Positions 1 through 5,212 of a stretch of DNA of 5,324 nt are shown here, one piece after another. The translations under genes were made by a program, and so were the position numbers. How positions within the stretch are numbered: position 1 is the first letter of the stretch; each line of letters begins with the position of its first letter. Below the pieces are notes generated by a model. It saw only the letters and a program-made list of their open reading frames with translations. It was not told where the DNA came from and searched no databases. The DNA comes from Paludibacter sp. Its GTDB lineage: Bacteria > Bacteroidota > Bacteroidia > Bacteroidales > Paludibacteraceae. The DNA lies in the NCBI GenBank assembly GCA_031284665.1, contig JAITXR010000032.1, forward strand, positions 1 to 5,324, given 5' to 3'.

Positions 1-931
1 AATCAACATAAGCGGAATTGCAACTCACGAAGTTGTCATCGTACCGCCTGTGGCAAAAATGGCTCAGCAAGTTACCGGATATTCATTTGTGGCAAATTGG
101 GAGGCAGTACCCGATGCTACGGGGTATTATCTCACCGTTTTCACTGCTACCGACCAAGAAAGCACTATTAAAGAAAATTTTGCTAATGGATTGAATTTGC
201 TCGGCGGATGGACTACAAACGCCAATGCCACAACAACTTCGACCACATATAGCGGCGATGCACCTCCTGCACTTGCATTGCGCACAAATGGCGATTATCT
301 GCAAACGGATATGTTCAACAGTCAAGCAACAAGTTTATCGTTTATTCTAAAATCGTCAACTGGATATAATTGCAAATTATATGTAAATGCGTGGAATGGA
401 ACAGAGTTTGTAAAAATCGACAGCATTGATATTATACTTGGATTGAGCGATACGCTGATTTATAATTTTACCGAAAACGATAATTATTCCGCCTTCAAAT
501 TAGAATACTCTACGCCTACAAGTGGAAATATTTTTATTGACGATGTGGCTGTAACCTTCGCCAATACAATAAATATAATAATTTCGAATAAATGGGTGGA
601 AGGAACAAGCGATACAATTACCGGTCTATCGGCAGAAACCGACTACTACTACAAAGTAAAAGCAAGCGACAAAAAAATAAGACCTGACAGCAGCGTGGTT
701 TACGAAAACATTACAAGTTTCTCGAACACAATACATATCAAAACAAACGAGCCTTCGGCAGTTGTGCCGGTATTTGCAGATGAGCCAAACAGCATTGTTT
801 CGGTTTACAACGTACTTGGGCAACTACTGTTTCAAACCAGCGGCGATAAATTTGCCATTAACCAATTGCCGAAAAAACAAATGTTAATCGTAAAGTTGGG
901 AAATAAGACAATGAAAATAGTAGTTAATTGA
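1..931 (+). CDS. Secreted multidomain protein, 3' part: FN3 fold with inserted beta-sandwich and T9SS-like C-terminal domain
   Basis: The reading frame is open from the left edge (first full codon at base 2) to TGA at 929-931, so the gene starts outside the window. The GTG at 50 is internal to the frame and not a convincing start, because the preceding residues (ending VVIVPPVAKMAQQ) already read as the lead-in of a fibronectin type III (FN3) domain. Counting from that GTG, residues 8-34 carry the first FN3 strands (F-x-A-N-W-x-x-V, then A-T-G-Y-Y-L-T-V). Residues about 39-171 form a different beta-sandwich that opens with ENF and GGW and closes with GNIFIDDVAVTF, as in carbohydrate-binding or 'choice-of-anchor' jellyroll domains. 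Residues 173-233 resume the FN3 fold (ITGLSAETDYYYKVKA, then FSNTIHIKT). Residues about 240-293 resemble a T9SS type A sorting domain (VYNVLGQLL, IVKLGNKTMKIVV). The protein is therefore probably exported through the Sec and T9SS routes to the surface or medium. The catalytic or main domain lies upstream and cannot be named. Confidence 0.85.
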   Translation, partial: INISGIATHEVVIVPPVAKMAQQVTGYSFVANWEAVPDATGYYLTVFTATDQESTIKENFANGLNLLGGWTTNANATTTSTTYSGDAPPALALRTNGDYLQTDMFNSQATSLSFILKSSTGYNCKLYVNAWNGTEFVKIDSIDIILGLSDTLIYNFTENDNYSAFKLEYSTPTSGNIFIDDVAVTFANTINIIISNKWVEGTSDTITGLSAETDYYYKVKASDKKIRPDSSVVYENITSFSNTIHIKTNEPSAVVPVFADEPNSIVSVYNVLGQLLFQTSGDKFAINQLPKKQMLIVKLGNKTMKIVVN

Positions 932-957
932 TAATTATTAATTGATAATTGATAATT
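923..957. repeat. Five-unit heptamer tandem array overlapping the stop codon
   Basis: Five consecutive 7-base units occupy this stretch. Unit 1 is GTTAATT, units 2, 4 and 5 are GATAATT, and unit 3 is ATTAATT. The array supplies the last two sense codons (V, N) and the TGA stop of the secreted protein gene. Read on the minus strand, the units have the form ATTATCA/ATTAAC, the same family as the arrays before mlaE and wlbB but in the opposite orientation. The period is read directly from the sequence. Its function is unknown. Confidence 0.8.
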
Positions 958-979
958 AGGGACACCCAAACTGAATTTG
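949..979 (+). promoter_or_regulatory. Weak Bacteroidetes-type promoter candidate for mlaE
   Basis: TTG at 949-951 is followed after 20 bases by TGAATTTG at 972-979. The known Bacteroidetes housekeeping consensus is TTG about 19-21 bases upstream of TAnnTTTG, so the -7 element has one mismatch (G for A). It would start transcription near 985 and leave a leader of about 70 bases before mlaE. The -33 element falls inside the heptamer array and the -7 element inside the hairpin. Motifs this short often match by chance in A/T-rich DNA. Confidence 0.2.
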
Positions 980-981
980 GG
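965..981 (+). other. Small hairpin CCCAAA-CTGAA-TTTGGG
   Basis: A perfect 6-bp inverted repeat (965-970 with 976-981) surrounds a 5-base loop, 34 bases past the stop of the secreted protein gene. It could help end transcription of that gene. There is no following T-run, so it is not a standard intrinsic terminator, and it may instead be part of a dispersed repeat. It also overlaps a weak promoter-like match (949-979). Confidence 0.45.
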
Positions 982-991
982 AAGCCCATAA

Positions 992-1060
992 ATGAAAATA
1001 TTAGATGCAAAACAGCCTGTCATTAACCATTTATCATTAACCATTAACCATTTTAAATGA
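992..1060 (+). CDS. Possible 22-codon leader ORF with ATGA overlap to mlaE (speculative)
   Basis: An ATG at 992 opens a 22-codon frame whose product starts MKILDAKQP and ends INHFK. Its TGA at 1058-1060 overlaps the mlaE start in the arrangement ATGA. Most of its second half is simply the heptamer array read through. The start context (AAATGAAAATATT) is plausible for this phylum, and the overlap would permit translational coupling. However, any gene beginning ATGA gives such an overlap in one frame, and a 22-codon frame is easily random. There is no homology evidence, and the entry is recorded mainly so it can be tested. Confidence 0.15.
   Translation: MKILDAKQPVINHLSLTINHFK
1022..1056 (+). 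repeat. Five-unit heptamer tandem array ending at the mlaE start codon
   Basis: Five 7-base units run right up to the ATG at 1057. Units 1, 3 and 4 are ATTAACC, unit 2 is ATTTATC and unit 5 is ATTTTAA. There is no purine-rich Shine-Dalgarno sequence in this leader, so the array itself makes up the ribosome-landing region. Weak initiation signals with A/T-rich leaders are usual in Bacteroidetes. The same five-unit layout sits before wlbB. Confidence 0.85.
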
Positions 1061-1797
1061 ATTTCTTCACTCAAATAGGGCAATATACGCTGTTAATGCG
1101 CCGAGTACTTGTGCCGGCAGATAACGGGCGGATGTTTCTTCGTCAATTTCCCAAAGAACTCGAGAAACTCGGACTGCAATCTTTGCCCATTGTAATGATA
1201 ATCTCCGTATTCATCGGCGCAATTCTCACAATTCAGACAAAACTCAACACCGAAAACCCAATGCTGCCAGCCTACAGCACCGGTTTAGTAACGCGCGACA
1301 CACTGTTATTGGAATTTTCGTCAACCATTCTATGTCTCATTTTAGCGGGTAAAATCGGCTCCAACATAGCCTCCGAAATCGGCACAATGCGCATCACCGA
1401 GCAAATAGACGCCCTCGAAATTATGGGAGTAAACTCAGCCAACTACCTTATATTACCAAAAATCACGGCATTTGTGGTAATGATTCCTTTTTTGGTAATT
1501 TTCAGCGCAGCAATAGGACTGATAGGCGGTTTGCTTGTGGCTACATTTACCGATGTAATCACCGTAGCCGATTACGTACTCGGCATTCAATACGCATTTT
1601 TACCATATTATTTGCTGTATTCGATAGTAAAATCGTTAGTCTTTGCATTTATTATAGCATCAGTGGCATCGTATTACGGATATTTTGTTCGCGGAGGAGC
1701 ATTAGACGTAGGGCGAGCAAGTACAAATGCAGTAGTAAACAGCAGCATTTTAATACTGTTTTTTAATTTAATGATTACTAATCTGATGTTGAATTAA
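1057..1797 (+). CDS. mlaE: MlaE-family ABC transporter permease (lipid transport)
   Basis: This 246-residue protein is the membrane permease of an MCE/Mla-type ABC transporter, which moves phospholipids between inner and outer membranes with an ATPase (MlaF) and an MCE-domain protein (MlaD). The family signature is clear at residues 97-126: AGKIGSNIASEIGTM, then the coupling-helix segment TEQIDALEIMGVN that contacts the ATPase. Hydrophobic segments lie at about 43-61, 83-100, 138-162, 185-206 and 225-245, consistent with the family fold. The conserved C-terminal pattern G-x-x-x-x-G-A-x-x-V-G-R-A-x-T-x-A-V-V is present at about 208-227. The length is usual for the short (no STAS) members. The start at 1057 gives the expected amphipathic N-terminal helix. 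The next gene follows after 12 bases, so they are probably cotranscribed. Neither an ATPase nor an MCE gene is within the window on either side. The family call is certain. The exact lipid substrate is not shown. Confidence 0.95.
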   Translation: MNFFTQIGQYTLLMRRVLVPADNGRMFLRQFPKELEKLGLQSLPIVMIISVFIGAILTIQTKLNTENPMLPAYSTGLVTRDTLLLEFSSTILCLILAGKIGSNIASEIGTMRITEQIDALEIMGVNSANYLILPKITAFVVMIPFLVIFSAAIGLIGGLLVATFTDVITVADYVLGIQYAFLPYYLLYSIVKSLVFAFIIASVASYYGYFVRGGALDVGRASTNAVVNSSILILFFNLMITNLMLN

Positions 1798-1809
1798 AAA
1801 AAAACAGTA

Positions 1810-3216
1810 ATGAAAGACCACTTATCAAATCCCATATTTCAAATTATTTCGGAAATTGCCGACCGACAACACAAAGAATGTTATGTAATAGGCGGATATG
1901 TGCGCGATATATTTTTGCAACGGCAATCGCAGGACATCGACATTGTTACAGTAGGAAGTGGAATTGAAGTAGCAGAAGAATTAGCAAAAAAACTCGGGCG
2001 AAAAGCAAGTTTTTCGTACTTTCAGAACTTTGGCACAGCGCAAGTAAAAATTGGAGATTTGGAAATAGAATTTGTCGGAGCACGCCGCGAATCCTATCAG
2101 CACGACAGCCGCAAGCCAATAGTGGAAGATGGCACGTTGGAAGACGACCAAAACAGGCGAGATTTCACAATTAATGCAATGGCAATTTGCTTAAACAACG
2201 ACCGTTTCGGCGAACTTATCGACCCATTTGATGGATTGAAAGATTTAGAAAACTTTGTACTGCGCACCCCACTCAATCCGGATATTACCTTTTCGGACGA
2301 CCCACTGCGAATGATGCGCGGAATACGTTTTTCGGCGCAACTGCGTTTTTTCCTCGAAGTCAACACTTTCGACGCCATTATCCGCAATCGCGAAAGAATT
2401 AAAATCGTATCGCAAGAACGCATTAACGAAGAATTGAATAAAATAATAATGTCGCCCCGACCGTCGGTAGGCTTTGTTTTGCTTGATAAAACCGGCTTGC
2501 TCGATATTATTTTCCCTGAACTTGCAGCCTTACGAGGCATTGAAACAAAAGACGGAATAGGGCATAAAGATAATTTTTACCACACAATTGCGGTGCTCGA
2601 CGAAATTGCCAAACACACTGATAATCTGTGGCTTCGCTGGGCGGCGTTACTGCACGATATAGGCAAACCGCGCTCAAAACGATTCGACACACGACTTGGC
2701 TGGACTTTCCACAATCATAATTTCATTGGTGAACAAATGCTTCCCGCCCTGTTTGCAAAAATGAAAATGCCGCAAAACGAAAAAATGCGCTATGTTCAAA
2801 AACTTGTATCGCTTCATATGCGCCCCATTGTGCTGAGCGAAGATGAAGTAACCGACTCGGCTGTAAGGCGTTTGCTCTTTGAGGCAGGGGATGATATTGA
2901 CGATTTGATGACACTTTGCGATGCCGATATTACTTCAAAAAATCCCGATAAAGTGAAACGTTTCCGCGATAATTTTCAGTTAGTGCGCCAAAAACTGAAA
3001 GAAATCGAAGAAAAAGACAACATTCGCAACTTTCAGCCACCAATCAGAGGGCTCGAAATAATGGAAACTTTTGTCTTGCCCGCTTGTGCGGCAGTTGGCG
3101 AATTGAAAACCAAAATAAAAGATGCCATTCTCGACGGCATTATCCCCAACGACTACCAAGCCGCACGAGAATATATGATGAAAATTGCCGATGAAATGGG
3201 AATAAAAGCAAAGTGA
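1810..3216 (+). CDS. cca: CCA tRNA nucleotidyltransferase / poly(A) polymerase family protein with HD domain
   Basis: This 468-residue class II nucleotidyltransferase is expected to add or repair the 3' CCA of tRNAs in the cytoplasm using CTP and ATP. The N-terminal catalytic domain shows the GG-x-V-R-D motif (G28, G29, R32, D33) and the metal-binding pair D42 and D44 in QDIDIV. It also has the RRDFTINAMA motif (116-125) and the nucleobase-reading motif as DDPLR (163-167), followed by MMRGIRF. In the usual EDxxR form the first residue is Glu; here it is Asp. The C-terminal half holds an HD phosphohydrolase-type domain with H258 and the H282-D283 pair in LLHDIGKP, plus later His and Asp residues. 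Fused HD domains can give 2',3'-cyclic phosphodiesterase or phosphatase activity. Bacterial CCA-adding enzymes and poly(A) polymerases are hard to separate by eye. Its length and HD fusion suit the single Bacteroidetes homologue, so CCA addition is the likelier role. It probably shares a transcript with mlaE. Confidence 0.93.
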   Translation: MKDHLSNPIFQIISEIADRQHKECYVIGGYVRDIFLQRQSQDIDIVTVGSGIEVAEELAKKLGRKASFSYFQNFGTAQVKIGDLEIEFVGARRESYQHDSRKPIVEDGTLEDDQNRRDFTINAMAICLNNDRFGELIDPFDGLKDLENFVLRTPLNPDITFSDDPLRMMRGIRFSAQLRFFLEVNTFDAIIRNRERIKIVSQERINEELNKIIMSPRPSVGFVLLDKTGLLDIIFPELAALRGIETKDGIGHKDNFYHTIAVLDEIAKHTDNLWLRWAALLHDIGKPRSKRFDTRLGWTFHNHNFIGEQMLPALFAKMKMPQNEKMRYVQKLVSLHMRPIVLSEDEVTDSAVRRLLFEAGDDIDDLMTLCDADITSKNPDKVKRFRDNFQLVRQKLKEIEEKDNIRNFQPPIRGLEIMETFVLPACAAVGELKTKIKDAILDGIIPNDYQAAREYMMKIADEMGIKAK

Positions 3217-3231
3217 GAAATGCAAATCATT

Positions 3232-4332
3232 ATGAAAATAAAAAACACTATTTTATTTATTGTGTGTTTTCTTGCTTTAAGTTGTAATAACGCTAATCGA
3301 CAAGATGAAAAATTGAAACATTTACTGATAGGCGAATGGGAATTGTTTCAGTGCGACTTTTCTGAAAAGGGAAAAACAGACATTGCACCTTATGCTATTT
3401 CTTTTTTACAGGATAGGATTGAGATTTTTCAAGGTTGGTATCAATTTACAGAAAATTACGAAATAAAATATCTTGGCAGTTTTGTCCCCTATAAAATACA
3501 GAGTAACAACATTTTTATTAAAAATTTAAGCAATAATAATTGGGAGTTTTATCGAAAATTTATTAATCTTTCCAACGATACTTTGACATTAGCCGTAAAT
3601 GATTCAACGACCGAAACATATTCAAGGTTAACATATAATGTGGATACTGTTCCTGATTTTGACCAGATTATTTATTCAAGTTCGGGCTGTTTTGGCACTT
3701 GTCAAATAATCAATATTTCTGTAGATAAAAATGGCGAAGTTTATTTTCAAGGAGAATCGTATGCAAGTAAAATAGGATTTTTTAAAGGTAAAATTGATAA
3801 TCATACACAAGAATATATATTCGGTAAATTCAAAAAAGCAAATCCGATAAATTTATTAAACCATTATTCATGTGATTACACCTGCCAAGCAACTATAACA
3901 ACAACTTTTATCAAAGATGGTAAAATTGTAAAAACAATCCGTGATTATGGGAATGCTGCTCCAAAAGAATTAAAATGGGCTTATGTGTCTATATTTCATC
4001 TGCAAGACATAATAGAATTAGACAGTTTGTCGGAAAATCCGCAACTAAATTACGATGCTTTTAGAAAAAATAAATTATTATCGTTACCATTACAGAAATC
4101 CCAAAGTTTTTATTTGTGGACAGAACTTGCTAAAAGTAATGTAACAGAACAAACTTTTAACCCAATTTATTCGCTTTCGTTCAGTGAAAAAAATAACGAA
4201 AATAATTATAAAGCCATCACTACCGATGGGCGTTTTTATAAATTTGAATATAACAACAAAAGTTCAATCACATACGATTTAGGATATAATTTTATTGAAC
4301 ATAACTTTGAAAAGTCGGTATGGAATGAATAG
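3232..4332 (+). CDS. Putative lipoprotein with DUF6438-like domain
   Basis: The product (366 residues from ATG 3232) starts with a lipoprotein signal: charged MKIK, a hydrophobic core, then ALSC with Cys18 as the likely lipidation site. It is probably anchored in the periplasm or outer membrane. An in-frame ATG at 3220 would add only MQII ahead of the signal. I prefer 3232 because MKIK is a normal signal start and a GAGAA sequence lies at 3215-3219. Residues about 30-135 look like a lipocalin-like beta domain (IGEWELF near its start). Residues about 144-262 match my memory of DUF6438: IIYSSSGCFGTC, then a strand with G-x-V-Y-F, and later NAAPKEL. Cysteines 153/157 and 214/218 form two CxxxC pairs. 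The last ~100 residues are unassigned. The gene is visibly richer in A/T than its neighbours (19 G/C in the 60 bases at 4081-4140, against 27 at 2341-2400 in cca). It lies 15 bases after cca and may be cotranscribed. Its function is unknown, and the domain name is from memory. Confidence 0.8.
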   Translation: MKIKNTILFIVCFLALSCNNANRQDEKLKHLLIGEWELFQCDFSEKGKTDIAPYAISFLQDRIEIFQGWYQFTENYEIKYLGSFVPYKIQSNNIFIKNLSNNNWEFYRKFINLSNDTLTLAVNDSTTETYSRLTYNVDTVPDFDQIIYSSSGCFGTCQIINISVDKNGEVYFQGESYASKIGFFKGKIDNHTQEYIFGKFKKANPINLLNHYSCDYTCQATITTTFIKDGKIVKTIRDYGNAAPKELKWAYVSIFHLQDIIELDSLSENPQLNYDAFRKNKLLSLPLQKSQSFYLWTELAKSNVTEQTFNPIYSLSFSEKNNENNYKAITTDGRFYKFEYNNKSSITYDLGYNFIEHNFEKSVWNE

Positions 4333-4395
4333 ATATATGGTTATGTTACATACCTGCGGCACGTTTGTTGGTTTTGTAATCTTATTTCTACCTCA

Positions 4396-4427
4396 CGATA
4401 ACTATCGGAAATTGTCCCTAACGGGAC
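4396..4427. repeat. Two adjacent small hairpins, one with the CCCTAACGGG core
   Basis: CGATA (4396-4400) pairs with TATCG (4403-4407) across a 2-base gap, and GTCCC (4414-4418) pairs with GGGAC (4423-4427) around the loop TAAC. The second core, CCCTAACGGG, resembles the CCCTAACAGGG repeats at 5112-5173. The hairpins lie 63-95 bases past the lipoprotein stop and could end its transcript, but no T-run follows. The rest of the spacer from 4333 holds no gene that I can support. Confidence 0.5.
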
Positions 4428-4450
4428 TTCCCATTTAACCCTTGATTCGC

Positions 4451-4485
4451 ATTAACTATAAACTAAAAACTATTAACTATTACAA
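4451..4485 (+). repeat. Five-unit heptamer tandem array ending at the wlbB start codon
   Basis: Five 7-base units end exactly at the ATG at 4486. Units 1 and 4 are ATTAACT, unit 2 is ATAAACT, unit 3 is AAAAACT and unit 5 is ATTACAA. The unit number, phase and position relative to the start codon are identical to the array before mlaE. There is no Shine-Dalgarno sequence, so this array is the immediate translation leader. Confidence 0.8.
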
Positions 4486-5064
4486 ATGAATTATTTCTCC
4501 CATTCCACCGCCATTATTGAGCCGGATTGCACTATCGGCGAAGGAACACATATTTGGTTGTTTTCGCACATTATGCAAGGTTGCACGATTGGCAAAAACT
4601 GTAATATCGGACAAAACGTTGTAATTTCGCCAAAAGTAATAATAGGAAATAATGTTAAAATTCAAAACAATGTTTCGCTTTACACAGGTGTAATTTGCGC
4701 CGACGACGTTTTCATCGCTCCTTCGGCAGTGTTTACAAATGTCATTAACCCACGCAGTTTTATTGAACGCAAAACGGAATTTCGCCCAACAAACATTCGG
4801 CGTGGCGCAACAATTGGCGCAAATGCTACAATTATTTGCGGCAACGAAATTGGCGAATATGCACTTATTGGAGCGGGTGCAGTGGTTACAAAAGATGTAA
4901 AACCGTTTGCTTTGCTGGCTGGCAATCCTGCTCGACAAATAGGCTGGGTAAGTAAAAACGGACACAAACTGATTTTTGACGAAAACAACGAAGCAATTTG
5001 CCCCGAAACAGGCGAAAAATATATTTTAATTAACAATGAATGCCGCATCGCAGAAATTAATTGA
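4486..5064 (+). CDS. wlbB: UDP-sugar N-acetyltransferase, WlbB/WbpD type (left-handed beta-helix)
   Basis: This 192-residue enzyme belongs to the hexapeptide-repeat acyltransferases and most resembles WlbB/WbpD. That enzyme uses acetyl-CoA to acetylate the 3-amino group of UDP-2-acetamido-3-amino-2,3-dideoxy-glucuronate, giving a diacetamido-uronic acid precursor for O-antigen or capsule. Residues about 10-83 are imperfect hexapeptide repeats (IGEGTHIW, IGKNCNIGQNVVI, IGNNVKIQNNV) that build the beta-helix. They are followed by the subfamily-typical loop FTNVINPRSFIERK (83-96), then RRGATIGANATI, then the acetyl-CoA-side segment IGAGAVVTKDV (128-138), and NPARQIGWVS (147-156). The C-terminal tail after 156 has CPETGEKY (172-179), where relatives often have a second Cys. 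Length and start fit the family. Such enzymes act as trimers. The usual partners (WlbA dehydrogenase, WlbC aminotransferase) are not in the window. The family call is firm. The exact amino-sugar substrate is inferred. Confidence 0.88.
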   Translation: MNYFSHSTAIIEPDCTIGEGTHIWLFSHIMQGCTIGKNCNIGQNVVISPKVIIGNNVKIQNNVSLYTGVICADDVFIAPSAVFTNVINPRSFIERKTEFRPTNIRRGATIGANATIICGNEIGEYALIGAGAVVTKDVKPFALLAGNPARQIGWVSKNGHKLIFDENNEAICPETGEKYILINNECRIAEIN

Positions 5065-5100
5065 AGAAACTTTGTGTAACTTCATCTATTTTGTGGTTAA

Positions 5101-5177
5101 GGTTTAAAACTCTGTTAGGGTTATAACATATTGGTTTTGAAATACTTTCAGATTTAAAACCCTAACAGGGTTAAAAC
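5101..5177. repeat. Duplicated CCCTAACAGGG-type repeat: 27-base direct repeat at 50-base spacing with inverted core
   Basis: Bases 5101-5127 and 5151-5177 align without gaps and agree at 21 of 27 positions. Within them CTGTTAGGGTT (5112-5122) is an exact reverse complement of AACCCTAACAG (5158-5168). Each copy is also a near-palindrome by itself: AACCCT-AAC-AGGGTT in the second, and AACTCT-GTT-AGGGTT with one mismatch in the first. A long hairpin with a 35-base loop or two small hairpins could form. It lies between wlbB and pdxB and may act as a terminator or be a dispersed repeat. The remaining spacer shows no gene. Confidence 0.75.
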
Positions 5178-5212
5178 GGTCAATGGACAAAAAAAATACA
5201 AAAAATACAAAA

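Noticed and set aside
50..52. GTG as the start of the first gene
   Set aside because: The frame is open to the window edge, and the residues before it fit the domain lead-in, so the gene is truncated by the window and GTG 50 is internal.
923..1056. One long hairpin formed by the two heptamer arrays of the first spacer
   Set aside because: In register only about 21 of 35 positions would pair, in A/T-rich sequence, so a stable stem is unlikely.
832..1083. 83-codon open frame on the minus strand across the first spacer
   Set aside because: Its repetitive peptide (NYQL, INNYQL) is just the heptamer array translated; there is no coding evidence.
2097..2540. 147-codon open frame on the minus strand inside cca
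   Set aside because: It is antisense to the strongly conserved catalytic domain, with no recognisable domain and a Ser/Lys/Arg-rich, shadow-like composition.
3220..3222. ATG 3220 as the lipoprotein start
   Set aside because: It would put MQII before a normal MKIK signal start and leave no room for a ribosome site; ATG 3232 fits better.
4480..4965. 161-codon open frame on the minus strand inside wlbB
   Set aside because: Its Cys/Asn-rich sequence is the mirror of the hexapeptide repeats; the plus-strand gene has clear family motifs.
5072..5093. Bacteroidetes promoter before pdxB (TTG ... TATTTTG)
   Set aside because: The -7 element is one base short and the gap is about 12 bases instead of about 19-21.
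5101..5177. CRISPR-like array
   Set aside because: There are only two imperfect copies with an inverted centre, no further spacing units and no cas genes nearby.
5183..5185. ATG 5183 as the pdxB start
   Set aside because: It adds ten low-complexity residues made by an A-rich 9-base repeat; PdxB proteins normally begin at the MKI(I/L) strand.
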